Positions 1-12,467 of a stretch of 64,000 nt of DNA are shown one piece after another. A model generated the notes under the pieces. The model did no database searches, was not told the DNA's origin, and saw only the letters and a list, made by a program, of their open reading frames with translations. The stretch lies in the NCBI GenBank assembly GCA_961205875.1, contig OY540814.1:23442151-23506150 (forward strand), given 5' to 3'. Position 1 is the stretch's first letter; every line of letters begins with the position of its first letter. The DNA is from Sialis fuliginosa (lineage: Eukaryota; Arthropoda; Insecta; Megaloptera; Sialidae). Made by a program: the position numbers and the translations under genes.

Positions 1-890
1 ACATTAACAAATATACTGACAATGAGATACACAATTTATAAAGCTCAATAACTCTCTTTAGTAATGAACAATTTAAAAAAAAATTATCAGTGCAAGAGTA
101 TCACCTTAACATGTCCCCATATGAACAAAAATAAATATAACCCACAAGAAAAAGCTAACAATTTTTTAAAGCATCGGCAATACAATTCAATATCAAGTCC
201 CATGATACCTACTGCACTATTCAATCTCAGTATTACATATAAGAAAGTCACATAACACTAGTGACAGATATTTCTTCTCTGTTATGAACCATTTGATTTT
301 TTTTTAATTAATAGAACATAAATTATTAAAAATTGAGTTTCTTCCCAGGCAAAAATGAATCCTAAATATAAAATTTCACCCTTCTACAATTTGTTGTATT
401 TAAGCTATAGAATCTACAAACCGTGGTAAAAATTGTCGGAAAGGATTCAGAGAAGGTCAAAATGAAATTTTAAAAAATCGGTTTCACAATACTTATACAT
501 ATAATATACCAAAATACACATGGGCATAAGAAAGTAAAAAAAAATCCTGCATCGCCCAAGTCCGGTCCTGTCCTGAAATCACGTCTTCCCCCCCCCCCTA
601 ACCCAGCGCGCTCTTATTGTTTCCGCATTTTTAACTCCGGTAGAAATATCAGACAAGTATTATCGCTTCACGTACATGCGCAAACATGTGTCTATACTCT
701 ATTGCATATGTGTATACTTGCCGAGAGTAAAAAAAACGTTATGTATCGCAGCCTGCGGATCATCTATTGTGTAAAATACTTTGATTTTCAACCAGAAGCA
801 AGACCACCTACTGCGCTAAATGAATATTGTCGTTATAAGTTATTCTGCGCGAGATGATCCTTGTTTATTTATTTTATGTATATATATATA
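1..890. other. Gene-free repeat-derived sequence
   Basis: No coding region is supported. Positions 338-510 are a diverged inverted copy of 4110-4330 (shared pieces around TTTCACCCTTCTAC and GACCTTC), so both belong to one repeat family. A C9-10 homopolymer lies near 590-599. Confidence 0.5.
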
Positions 891-1378
891 CAGGGTGTGC
901 TACGGGAATGTGTTGAAACTAATCAGCTGTCTTTTTCAAGCGGATGCTGTTATTAAAAAAAAAGTTTAATGGGTATAAATAAAATGTGCATCAATTTATT
1001 TTATTAATGAAAAATATGCTTAAATTATCGAAAATTCTGTTTAAATAACTATTTTAATGCAGATTTTTTTACCCAAAAATGGAGTGACATAACACATAAG
1101 TTTTTTAATAAATAATGAGTTATTTACTTTTTAGTACGGGTTTCAATCTTCACTTTATATTTTCCGTGAACTGGCATACAGTTTTACTCTCGAAAAGAAG
1201 CACTTTTCAAGAGTAAAAGTCAGATTATTCATTTTAACGCGCACGTACTTGCTTCTAAGATAGTCCAAATAAAATTACAGATTTTCCTCTTTTCAACACA
1301 ATTTCTGTTTTTTCAATAACAGCATCCATTTTAAAATGGCAACTGATTAATTTCAACACCTTCCTGTGGGACATCCTG
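891..1378. mobile_element. MITE, mariner-like ends (CAGGGTGT.../...ACATCCTG)
   Basis: The left end CAGGGTGTGCTACGGGAATG and the right end, reversed, CAGGATGTCCCACAGGAAGG are terminal inverted repeats followed by GTGTTGAAA on both sides. TA dinucleotides flank the element. It has no coding capacity. Confidence 0.75.
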
Positions 1379-1594
1379 TAGTACATTTTAAACAACTGCT
1401 ACATTTTTATTCGTTTTGTTTCCACAGTTTATTAATGATCGTCCATTCCATCATGAATCACGTTTAATGATTTAACTACCTTTCTAATATGTATCTATAA
1501 GAGGAAATCTTCATTAATAGTTTCTACTAGACAAAAAATTAATATTCATATTTTAGCATCGCTAGTTCATAGATTTTTGCCAGCCATCAGTTTT

Positions 1595-1890
1595 TTGAGC
1601 TGTAAAGTGGATTTTGTTATAGCTTTTATGATTTTCCCGAGTTACGGACGCGAAAATTCCAAGTTTGTATATCAAAAAACATATTCCTAGAATATACGCT
1701 TATAAATAAAAAAATTAACGTCAGAATTATTAAATTTCGTTTAGCCATTCACTAGAAAAATTTTGATCGTGTAATAATTTTATTGTTTATAAATGCGAAA
1801 AGTTTTTTCGCGACCGAAATTCGGGAAAATCTTTTTAATATAAAAGCTATAACAAAATCCACTATACAGCTAAAAAAAAAACGATTTTAG
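1595..1890. mobile_element. Imperfect palindromic MITE
   Basis: The left arm contains GTGGATTTTGTTATAGCTTT and the right arm its complement AAAGCTATAACAAAATCCAC, with further matching on either side. No ORF is credible. The interval 1379-3603 around it holds nothing else I can name. Confidence 0.6.
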
Positions 1891-3603
1891 ATGTTTAGTA
1901 GCCAACTTGGAAAAATTCAACCTAAGTCCAAAATTCAAGTTGAAATAAAAAAAAACTGCTAAGCAGAAAATTCCAAAAATTTGGATTTCGACGATACTCG
2001 ATCAATACTATAATTCTATATAGGTCGCTATTTTGGTACCTACATCACACTTTTTTTGTGTGGCTGTGTAATTAATACATTGTAAGCAAGAGTAAATAAT
2101 TTAAAAGGAATCTTAGTCAGAAATTGTTCTACAAGGTAAAAAAAAAACGACTGAATGCAAAAAACGCAGTAAATAAATATAAAATAATTTCATCTGCCTC
2201 ATAAAACTTAACTATTTCACTAACGAACTACTTCTAATTATTATTTAATGACAGCACAACATATACCTACTTAGATTCTTTGTGCAAAATAACCCTGCAA
2301 GAAAATTCCGACCACCTACTACGCTTGGATATTTTTTATAATATACCTTTTTATTTTATCTTCTGCTTCTTCTCCGTCACACTGTGAACGTATTATACAT
2401 AGATAAACTTTACGCGTATTGGGTAATTTTAATAATCACATGTTATATTATGGCCATATAACTTTTTATATTTATCCTTTTGTTCGCTATAAGGTTTTTT
2501 ACACATAGGTATATGATTACCATTTCGTTTTTTATAGTTTTATTATTATCGTAATAGGTATCTAATTTACTTATTTCACTATTATTTTTCTATAGTTATT
2601 GTTTGTTTTCTTGCATTTCAGTTGTTATTTCTTATAATAAAAAATTTCGCAAAAAACATTAAAGATATATTTGATAAACAAGACATTTAAATTATTACAT
2701 AATCTATATATTATTATCTATAACTGTAAGAGTTCTGACAGACCAAATCGATTTCTGATTGATTGTAGTAACCAAGTTTCACTAACAGTCCTCCGTATTT
2801 TCCGATTTTATCAATCAATATCTTTAAAACGACGCTGGTGTCTTCCCTTTATCACCCAATCTACTATTTTCCCAAAAGGAAGGAGTGTTAAACTATAAAA
2901 CATTCCTTTAAAAAATGCAATGTCTGTTTATTTCCAATTGATAGATATATTCTTTGGTCAGATATTAGTATACATTTTGTTACGTTAGGTAACATTAGGA
3001 ATAAGCAGTGACGATAATAGTAAATCAAGTCGCCAGCGCACTATTTTGCAATAAACCGTTCAATATTGAACAATATAATGTAGTAAAGAATTGTGTAGAA
3101 TAAAAAGATCTAAAATAAACTCCGCGATACCATATATTATCTAACTTTTATATTTAAGCGAGCGAAGCCGCGAGCACATCTAGTAGGTACATAAATCGAT
3201 CAAAGATCGAGTAGCCTTTGCTGCAAAAACAAAACACTAATTATACTCAGTGCGCCAATATAATACGATCCAGGTTATCGTTGGAAAGTTGTCTCCACAG
3301 ATGACTCGATCTCCGTGCATGTAGTATGTATACATGTACCACGTGGACATTAGTGACATTGGCCTTGGACACCCGAGGCCCCGCAATGCGCGTACTACGT
3401 GCCGTCAAATCTATCGGCGTGTATGTATGTATATGTTTTCGCCGATTCATCACATTCAGGGGTGGCCATAGTTCTTTATGGGTAGATTTTAATCATATAT
3501 ACGATATATACTATCTTTATTTTTATTTATTTTTTTAACGTATATAATTAACTAATGGGGGGTTCTCGAATATTTTTTTTTATAAAATGAGGGAATACAT
3601 ACT

Positions 3604-3935
3604 ACTGTGTCCCACAGGATGGTGTTGAAACTATCAGCTGTCATTTTTAAATGGATGCAGTTATTGAAAAAATTAAAATATCGTTGGAAACAGGAGAGTT
3701 TTGAATGGGTATAAATTAAATTTAATAAAATATGCATGCATCAATTTATTTTATTGATGAAAAATATGTTAAAATTATCGAAGATTTTGTTAAAAATAAC
3801 TATTTAATGCAGATTTATTGCCCAAAAATGGAGTGACGTAGCGCATAAGTATAAATAAATAATAAGTTATTTACTTTTTAGAGTGGGTTTCATTCTTAAA
3901 TTTATGTTTTCTGAATTTAATACGAAACACCCTAC
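3604..3935. mobile_element. Second copy of the 891-1378 MITE family, internally shorter
   Basis: The left end GTGTCCCACAGGATGGTGTT and internal blocks (ATCAGCTGTC, GTTATTGAAAAAATTAAA, TGCATCAATTTATTTTATT) match the first copy. The right boundary near CACCCTAC is approximate. Confidence 0.55.
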
Positions 3936-4210
3936 AAGAACTGATATAGGTACACTTTTACTCTCGAAAAGAAGCACTTTTCGAGTATTTCGAGAGTAAA
4001 AGTCAGATTATTACTTCCTTCTACCATAACTCGAATAAAATTACAGACTCTCCTTTTTTCAATGCTATTTTTACTTTCTTATACCATGTATATGAAATAT
4101 ACATTAGCATAAGTAAGTATAGTGAAGCCGATTTTTTTCGAACTCCGGATTTTGACGGAATTATTTATTTTGACCTTCCCTGAATCCATTCTGACTATTT
4201 TCGCCATGAT

Positions 4211-4248
4211 GTCTGTGTGTCCGTCTGTCTGTCTGTCTGTCTGTCTGT
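4211..4248. repeat. (CTGT)n microsatellite
   Basis: A run of CTGT units within a 4110-4330 repeat. The related repeat around 14560 has a short ACAG run. Confidence 0.85.
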
Positions 4249-4744
4249 AAGCGCTGTAACTCAAATACGACTAATCGTAGAAGGGTGATATTTTATATTT
4301 AAGATTAATTTTTGGCTGGGAAGAAAACGTCCTATTTTTGAAAACGATCCTTCAATCGGATACGGATGTTTACCTACGTCGATTTTTTAATTTTTCGAAT
4401 TACTCTGAAACAGTGCGAAATAGAGAAAAATGGTCAAGTTAAAAAATGTAGGTAATATCTATATCTATAATTTATGTTCTATTAATTTTTTTGTAAAAAC
4501 GAATTTTTGAAAAAAAAATTTATTATAATTCAAATGGTTCATAACAGAGAAAAAAATGTATGGAGAATAAATTATAGATAATAACATACTCGACATTTTT
4601 TATCTAAAACATTTTTTTCTTATTTCAAAAATAATTTAAAAATCCAAAAATTTACAAGAGTAAACATCCGTATTCATTTTGTTCTTTCTTGTTAGTTTGT
4701 TAGAAATGTTTTAATAAACAAAAATTCACGTATACAATTCACTG

Positions 4745-4769
4745 TTAGGTTAGGTTAGGTTAGGTTAGG
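4745..4769 (+). repeat. Interstitial insect telomere repeat (TTAGG)5
   Basis: Five perfect TTAGG units are visible. TTAGG is the ancestral arthropod telomere repeat. Unique sequence continues on both sides, so this is an internal tract and not a chromosome end. Confidence 0.9.
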
Positions 4770-4892
4770 TATAAGAAAGTCCCGTGGTTCCCAAGGCAAA
4801 TTTTTTTTTCATTAAGTGCAACCATTTGGTATCGATTTTGTCTTTTTATTTGCTATTCATGTAATCAATTTTATTAAAAGACGGACATCCCT

Positions 4893-4900
<8 letters not shown>

Positions 4901-4939
<39 letters not shown>
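4901..4939. repeat. (CA)n microsatellite
   Basis: An uninterrupted CA dinucleotide run of about 17 units with flanking CACA pieces. Confidence 0.9.
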
Positions 4940-4942
<3 letters not shown>

Positions 4943-5344
4943 ACACAGTGGAGTTTTGAAAGTAACTGGTGTATCTTTACGGGAATTTCAACTAGAGCTA
5001 TATGAGAAAGTATAGTTGTAAGCGATTGCAATAGAAATCTAACTAATAAAGTTAATTACTTTTTTTATTACTATCGTATTTGAATATTTAATTATATTAA
5101 TTTCCCCGTTTTTGATATAATAAAAAACTACTTAACTAGGTGCGCAACATTAAATTTTACTGTTTACTTAATTATTTGTTCTGTAGGTTGTTGTAAATTG
5201 GCCATTTCACAACATTTGTTTTATTAGAATTTAGTGGAAAAAACACATTATATTATTTGCAAGTTTATTGTGTATTTAATTAAAAGTTATGGTTTTTATG
5301 TGTGTTGACCTTAACCTGTTAAATGACAATTTGTTGTTATATAA

Positions 5345-5857
5345 GGTACTGGCACCAGTCTTGGACAATACCCCACTTGTTTAATTAAATGTAATAAATT
5401 ATAAATATTTGTTGATATTTAATTACATACTGCCATTATTGAATCATAATAATCTATAGATACTTAATTCTAAAACAGCTTAATTTGATGACAATCGGCC
5501 AATGGATGTCAAAATGGTTAACATTTAAACTAATTATTAGTGCAATTTATTTATTAATTATTATATTATCATAGCATCTGCTTCAAATTTTACGATTCTT
5601 TATTTTATAACTTTTGTATCCTTGTATTTATAATTTTGTAATCATTAGAAAGTGTTCATCAATTTTCACTTACTGTAGAACAAACATAAATAAAATAAAA
5701 GACTATAATTTCAAAAAACAAACTATATTTGCAGACTTTGATAATTAAATTGATTTAATAAAGATGTACTTGTTTTATTAGCAATATGAGTTCATGAGAA
5801 TTACAAATCCCAAAAAAACAGTTCATCTTGCTTATAAAGCGGCCAAGACTGGTACCA
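5345..5857. mobile_element. MITE family A, copy 1 (ends GGTACTGGCACCAGTCTTGG)
   Basis: The left end GGTACTGGCACCAGTCTTGG is mirrored by GGCCAAGACTGGTACCAC at the right. About 513 bp, AT-rich, no coding capacity. Other copies are at 7202, 12130, 28479 and 43653. Confidence 0.8.
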
Positions 5858-7201
5858 CTTTAATTATTATTAAGACAAAACTAAAAAAATAAAATAAATA
5901 TAAGATTTATTCGAACATTTTTGAATCTGATGGTGACGTAACTTGGGGATATGACAGTATATAAATAAAAACAAAAGTAAATATCTTCAACTCGCTCAAT
6001 AGATCATATCGAAAAAAAAATATTTTTCTCAACAAGCTTTATTTTCCTTGACTTCCGAACAGCTACCAAATAAAATGTTTTCCTTTTCTACAAATGTCAT
6101 TATTTCATTATATATATATGATAAAATAATTACAGAGCAATAAAATTAAAAACGTATAACTGTAACCAATAAAGTTAACCATGGTTTTTCTCATAATATT
6201 ACCTACATTCTTATACTTATTTTTATGTTTACCTGCAGAAAAAAATTATTATCAAAAGATATAAAACAATTTCTACAAAATCCGTTACTACATTATTGCT
6301 ATTTTACGTACATTTTGCTGTCAATATAACAGTAAACGCAATTTTCTGTAAATTACTGTATTACTGGAGATAATATGAATTCTTGTTATTTTTTTACACC
6401 ATACCCGCTGAGAAACAATCAAATATTCAGTAATAATATAGAACACACTTACTATTATATTATTTCAATTTCCTGATAATTTTATTAACCCTTGCCCACG
6501 CAATCTTTTCATAAATATAAAACTTAAAAATATTATTTGAGTAATTTTTAACTGACTTCTCAATTCGGCTGTATATTTTTTTTAATGTATTTTCGGGCAT
6601 AACTCCGACAAATATCCACTTATTCGGCCGATTTTATATTTTTTAATGAGGTAGTTCCATAAAAATCAGGTGCGTTTTATGAAAAATTTCGAACTAATAT
6701 TTTTTTGTAAAATTCTATAAAAATTATATAGTTAACCAATTCCAGGCAATTTATCTAAACACTATCGGTTTTTATTTAAATTGTTCAATAATTAACTACC
6801 TTTGGTGAATTTAGCACGAGGAAGCAGTGTGCATTTACTTGGCAGATGTTTTTTGATTAATTCTTTTAGTATAAAATATTTATATAAATCAAGTAGCAAT
6901 CAATTTTCAAAAAGCAATCGTTGACGCATCGATAAATCTAAACCCCTGGGGTGTAACTGACATATGGTGGACGCGCAATGAGGTCAATGTCTACCTACAG
7001 ATCACACATACAGCGATAAACATCTTAAAACGGCTAATTAAGATGGAAAGGTTCTCTGTATAAATTGATCAATAAAATCTGCTTTGCTAAAATATCAAAA
7101 ATAATTAGTGTAATGATAATTAAATATTGTTGCGCATTAGGTTTGTAATTAATCACTTAACTTTGAAGCAATATTCATTCCCTTTTTCTGTATTTTACTA
7201 A
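5858..7201. other. Gene-free AT-rich interval
   Basis: No coding region is seen. A stretch near 6765-6860 is repeated in inverted form at about 27047-27110 (shared CTACCTTTGGTGAATTTAG), so it is repeat-derived. Confidence 0.45.
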
Positions 7202-7692
7202 GGTACTGACACCAGTCTTGGATCATACTCCAGTTTGTTTAATTAAATGTAGGTATTGAATTAGAAATATTTGTTGATATTTAATAACTGCCATTACTCA
7301 ATCATAATCTATAAACATTTAACTGTAAAACAACTTAATTTGATGCTAATCAGTCAATGGATGGAAAATTGGTGTGGACATTTAAAACTAATGTAATCTA
7401 TTTATTAATTATATGTGCTTTATATTATTTCTAGTTTTACGATTCTTTATTTTATAACTTTTGTGTCGTAGTACTTATCAATTTGTAATCACCACACAAC
7501 CCGAATGGTTCCTTTACGCAGCCATTGTGTGGTTATTTGGTTATACAACTTTTTTTTGTTTTTTGAGAAAAAGACATAAATATAAAAGGCTATAATTTTA
7601 AAAATAGACTATATTTTCGGACGTTATATAATAAAGAGATACTTGTTTTATTAGAAACATTAGTTCATGATAATCCCAAGACTGATGCCAGC
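7202..7692. mobile_element. MITE family A, copy 2
   Basis: Left end GGTACTGACACCAGTCTTGG, right end CCCAAGACTGATGCCAG. The interior aligns by eye with copy 1 (AATATTTGTTGATATTTAAT, then AACTTAATTTGATG). Confidence 0.78.
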
Positions 7693-8149
7693 TTAATTGT
7701 TACTAGCAATGACACATTACACCATACTGTAGCTGCGGAAAATGGCTGTCATTCATTAGCGTCTATCTCCCGGTAGCTAATTACAACACTAGCACAGAGA
7801 TACGCATCAAGTAGCGACATCCAGTTGTATATTCACGATAAAAGTCAATCTTTTGTACCATCTTCCCCAACAATAGTTACTTTAGATTACGGTACAGTTA
7901 TACACGTGTAATTTTACAAAAAGCCTGTGTGAGAAGTGCATCATTTGTATATACATATATATAGTAACTGTGATTTTACATGCACGTATATACAATTACG
8001 TCAGCGGTACTAAAACAACGTGCACTTACAACGCAGCGAACTACTGTTATTTGTTGAAAGAGACGCGAGAACCATTATTAATTATGCACGCTTTTTTGTG
8101 TTGTATATGGTATTAATTTAATTATTATATGTATTAGAATTTCATATTA

Positions 8150-8773
8150 ACTATTTAAAATTTTCGATTTTGTTACATATTTTGAAAGTAAAATATATTG
8201 AGAATATACTGTGAAAATTGTAGACCCAAATTCAAAGTTTTTACGAAGTTATTACATAGAAGAGAACGGGCCGTGTTAGTGTAACATCTGTTACTCAATC
8301 TTTAAACGCGTTTTTCGCGAAACCACTTTTTTTCGGATGGTAGGAAGCGGAAACGAAATTCTAATCAACCGATCGAACTATAATTTTAACACATTGTTCT
8401 AATAGTTATCGCATTATCTAAAATTATTTATTTTGATTAATAATTTCTTTTTTTCTGAATTTTCAACGAAAAAAAACAAACTCTTTTTTACAAATTTATC
8501 ATTTTGTTTTTTACTTATGTAAATGTCTAATTCTAGATAATGCGATAAAGATAAGTCTATAAAATTTAAATTAATTTGATTTTTTTGTTTCAAATCATTA
8601 CAAGTGAAGATGTGCTTCCACCCACCAAAAAACACAAAGTATAATAAAATTTTTGTGTAATTGAAGATGCAAATAAAAACACAGAAAAAACTGAAAAGAT
8701 TGTATTTTATTTTGTTACGAAAAAAAAATCCTGAAATAAGTTTTAAATTTTAAGCGTCACACCGCAATACTGC
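8150..8773. mobile_element. MITE family B, copy 1 (piggyBac-like; left end not found)
   Basis: The right end ACACCGCAATACTGC and the interior (TTTGAAAGTAAAATATATTG, ATACTGTGAAAATTGTAGAC) match three other copies at 36117, 39875 and 60290. The left terminal repeat is missing or diverged. Confidence 0.65.
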
Positions 8774-10229
8774 TTTAAAATTGAAATATGTAAATTCATA
8801 ATCATTTTTAATGTAATACAAATGTCTAACATTATTTTTTTCTAAAAAATCCCCCCTTCCCTTTTTGGGAATAAATTCAATACAGAAAAAATAATTTTAA
8901 TTTTTTAAATCGATTTTTTACATGCCTTTATTTTGCCTTTAAGTATGTGATAATTATTACCTTATATCTACATATAGTACCTATTATAGACAATCTGTAA
9001 GCGAATATTAACTTTTAATCATTTATTCGAAATGGAATTTTATAATTTCCCTATCATAATAAAATACCTCAACTACAATATACATATTATCCCATCCTGG
9101 TAATTTAAGACCTTTTTTATGAAGATGTTTAATGTATAAGCGTACACCATTTGAAGAAAAGGTTAGCAAAACTATAATAACTGAGATTTCCAACAAACAC
9201 TTACAGTTCATTATCAACAATTAAGTAAATATTCCAAGCATTTGAACAAATGTACTCATACTTTCCGACTGCAATCGCCAGTGACGTAACTACGATATTA
9301 TAATGTGGGGTAGAAAACAAAATATATCGGGGATAATTAGATTTTTAACCCTTTGAACGCGACCGTGAGCGAAACACTTATTCCTAAAAATGTGCAAATT
9401 TCCCTAAGAAAAATCAAACTGATCTAAATTAATTTTTTTAATATAATTTTTATTTTTCATAATTATAAACATTTACATTTTTTTCCAAAATAAAAGTCGA
9501 TGTTTTTACGATTAGTGGACTATAGTCAATTTTTGCACGGCAGGTAAAAGAAATACAATCGACTTTTGTCGATTTTCGCGTCCAAAGATTTAAGGGGGCA
9601 GACCCAGTTTTAGGATTTTTTTTTTTGGCCACGCATAAAAATAATTTATAACAAATGTTTTTCCACATGAAAGATATGTATTTACAGAAAATATTGTAAT
9701 TTTTTTATGGCAAAATATTAAAAAAATAAGTGGAATACAGCAAATTTGGGAGGGCTCCAAAAAAAAGTGTTTTGCCGTGATCACTGCTGCTCGTCACTAG
9801 ATCATCCGAAGCTAGGTTAGTGAAACAGCCGTAACTCGGGGTATGGCTGTACTTCAGTTTCCTCAGCAAGTAACTAATAATTTTGACTTGTAATTGACTC
9901 ATATGTTACATAAAACCCTAATCAGTTACGAGTCGATTGAAACCATTCAAACAGGTTTAATATCACCATGATCGCAACAACATCCCATATTATCTTAATT
10001 TTGAAATGAAAAGTCCATATGCGCAGTATCGCACATATACGTGAAAGTCTAAATGCAAATGATGAGTGCAAGTGGTCCGACCGGCTCTGTAGAGGGGGAG
10101 GGGGGAATCGCCCCCGCCTTCACATCACAGAAACTGTTACAGCAGCAACTGGGAGAAATTCCGTTTCTCCGCAGGTCGACGTTTTCAAGGAAAATGTTTA
10201 TTTTGTCATGCCTTTATTATTTCTAGGGT
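8774..10229. other. Gene-free interval with a dispersed repeat
   Basis: Positions 9355-9600 share long blocks with 15180-15570 (GAAACACTTATTCCTAAAAA, CAATCGACTTTTGTYGATTT). The rest shows no feature I can name. Short ORFs here lack recognisable content. Confidence 0.5.
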
Positions 10230-11119
10230 TCCTAGCATTTTTAGTCGATATTTGTATGACGAGTTGAAGTTCACTGCAGGAAATTTCACTAAAAAATTTC
10301 GAATTTTTGATTTCGTTAAAAGTATGTTTATTGTATAGAAAATGACGTGAAAAGTTGAAAATTTCAAACCGCAGGTCTGTATCTCAAACCGTTCTCGAGA
10401 TATAGCCTCTCAAAGTTTTAGTTTTTTCAATTTTTTGGAGAAAAAAGGCCATAACATTTGAACGCGTGGTCGGAATTGACTTTAGTTGACGGATTTGAAA
10501 TCAGCGTGTCAAAATCTATATAATGGCATGTATAATACCTTAAAACTCGAAAAAAAAAATTTCACGAAAAATCGAAAAAATTCAAAGGGGTATACCTTAA
10601 AAAAATGTAGATTTTTGGCCAAAATTTTTTTGTCGGATTTTAAAGTATTATACATGTCATTATATAGATTTTGACACGCTGATTCCAAATCCGTCAACTA
10701 AAATCAATTCCGACCACGCGTTCAAAAGTTATGGCCTTTTTTCTCCAAAAAATTGAAAAAACTAAAACTTTGAGAGGCTATATCTCGAGAACGGTTTGAG
10801 ATACAGACCTGCGGTTTGAAACAAACAACTTTTCACGCCATTTTCTATACAATAAACATACTTTTAACGAAATCAAAAATTCGAAATTTTTTTGTGATAT
10901 TTCCTGCAGTGAACTTCAACTCGTCATACAAATATCGACTAAAATACAAGAGAATAAGACGTAGAATCATTTAGTTACTATATAAATATATAAGAATTTA
11001 TTTAAAAAAGTAAAAGCTTGAATTTAAGTTGTTTCATAACTTGTTTTTTTTGTTAATAGAAGGGGGAGGATTGACAAAATATGCTTCCCTTATTAAAAAT
11101 TTCACGCCTCGCCATTGAT
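10230..11119. mobile_element. Long palindromic element D, copy 1
   Basis: About 890 bp. The core 10230-10940 is an inverted repeat with arms of about 350 bp meeting near 10595. GTATGACGAGTTGAAGTTCA on the left is mirrored by TGAACTTCAACTCGTCATAC on the right. The tail 10940-11119 is unique and ends near CACGCCTCGCC. The two mirrored short ORFs are simply the arms. A second copy in reverse orientation is at 40878-41783. Confidence 0.85.
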
Positions 11120-11799
11120 ATACATACTTGCTTAAAATGCTGAAATGTTAAAATGATTATATTTTTACAACTGTTTTTTTTTTAAATCAAAAATTTTAAA
11201 CTGTTGGCGAGAATCCTAAATACTTCCTTTACGGCTAGATAGCACTACAGTTGTACAGGAGTGAACATTAAACAAATAAAATGTTTTAATCAACTTGGGT
11301 TCAAAAAAAATTAGGGGGACCGTGGGTTATCAATTTGAGTTGCAGGGGAGCCGCGACATCAAAAAGCTTAAGAAGCACTGGTCTACGTAACTAACTATTG
11401 CAAATAATAAAATTTTATATAACGATACGGAACCCTCAGGGCACGAGTTCTACTCGCACTTTTTACTAAATCTGTATCATCTTTAAATGATGTCTTATAA
11501 TTTGTTTTAAAAAGTATATAGCTACATATGCATTTAACCACATAGTATAAAATCATAAATGTAACATGAGACAACAATAATTATATACATATTAAGCGAT
11601 GAAACCGCGGTATAAAGTCATTCCGAACAGAGCATGGAATACCGCAAGTCTTTAATTAATCTTTAATGAACACGAAGTCATTAACAAGCAATTAATATTT
11701 TATGTGACTCTTAACTCACATACTACTTAATTACTTAGTAGTAACAAACAAATGTCATTTTAGCACACGTTCGTTCGGAAAGTAATTAGTCATTTTAAT

Positions 11800-12130
11800 G
11801 CCCGGTATTATAAAGGACCTAACAAAATTTGTTAGCTAGCAATTACATTCAAATGGGGTATTAATACTGTACTAGTATCTATGGATTAGTTATGGAATTT
11901 AGAGCAGTGACACTTCAACTAATTGTAACACAGTTGGCATCTTTGACCGTACAAAATAATTTTCATAACATCACCACTGTTTTAATATCGTTTGTATTTA
12001 CCTTCAACGCGTGCGCGAAACTTGTCAAAGTCATCAACAAACTCCAAAAGAACTGTCATATAAGTTTGATATCTCAGTTGAAAGTGCTTGTTAGCTAACA
12101 AATTTGTTAGGTCCTTTATGATACCGGACA
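11800..12130. mobile_element. MITE family H, copy 1
   Basis: The left end has CCGGTATTATAAAGGACCTA and the right end TAGGTCCTTTATGATACCGG; both continue into TTTGTTAGCTARCAA. Terminal repeats are about 40 bp. A second copy is at 43438-43648. Confidence 0.8.
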
Positions 12131-12467
12131 CTAAAGTTTTTATTTTAAAACTAACCAATATCTGCCGGTGTCACTTTATTTAATATATTTTAGTACAATA
12201 GTTGAGATTAGTACTGCGACAAAAAAGTTATAAAATAAAGAAACGTGAAATTTGAAACAATGTAAAGTAGATGCTATGATGATACAATAATTAGTTTAAA
12301 TGTCTACCATCTTGACATCCATTAACCGATTGTCATCAAATTAAGCTCTTTTAGAGTTAAGTGTCTATAGATTATGATTCAGTATTGGCAATCAAATATC
12401 AACAAATATTTCTAATTTAGTACATTTAATTAAACATGTGGAGTATTGTCCAAGACTGGTACCAGTA
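12131..12467. mobile_element. MITE family A, copy 3 (one end diverged)
   Basis: The right end is GTATTGTCCAAGACTGGTAC. The interior block AAAAAGTTATAAAATAAAGA matches the other copies in reverse orientation. The opposite end is not clear. It abuts a family H copy. Confidence 0.65.

Noticed and set aside
4745..4769. Possible chromosome end
   Set aside because: Only five units, with ordinary sequence on both sides.
10486..10697. Similar 60-62-residue frames on both strands (also 41319-41507) beginning MTDL.SACQNLYN
   Set aside because: They are the two arms of palindromic element D read outward; the similarity comes from the inverted repeat, and no family or start context supports a protein.
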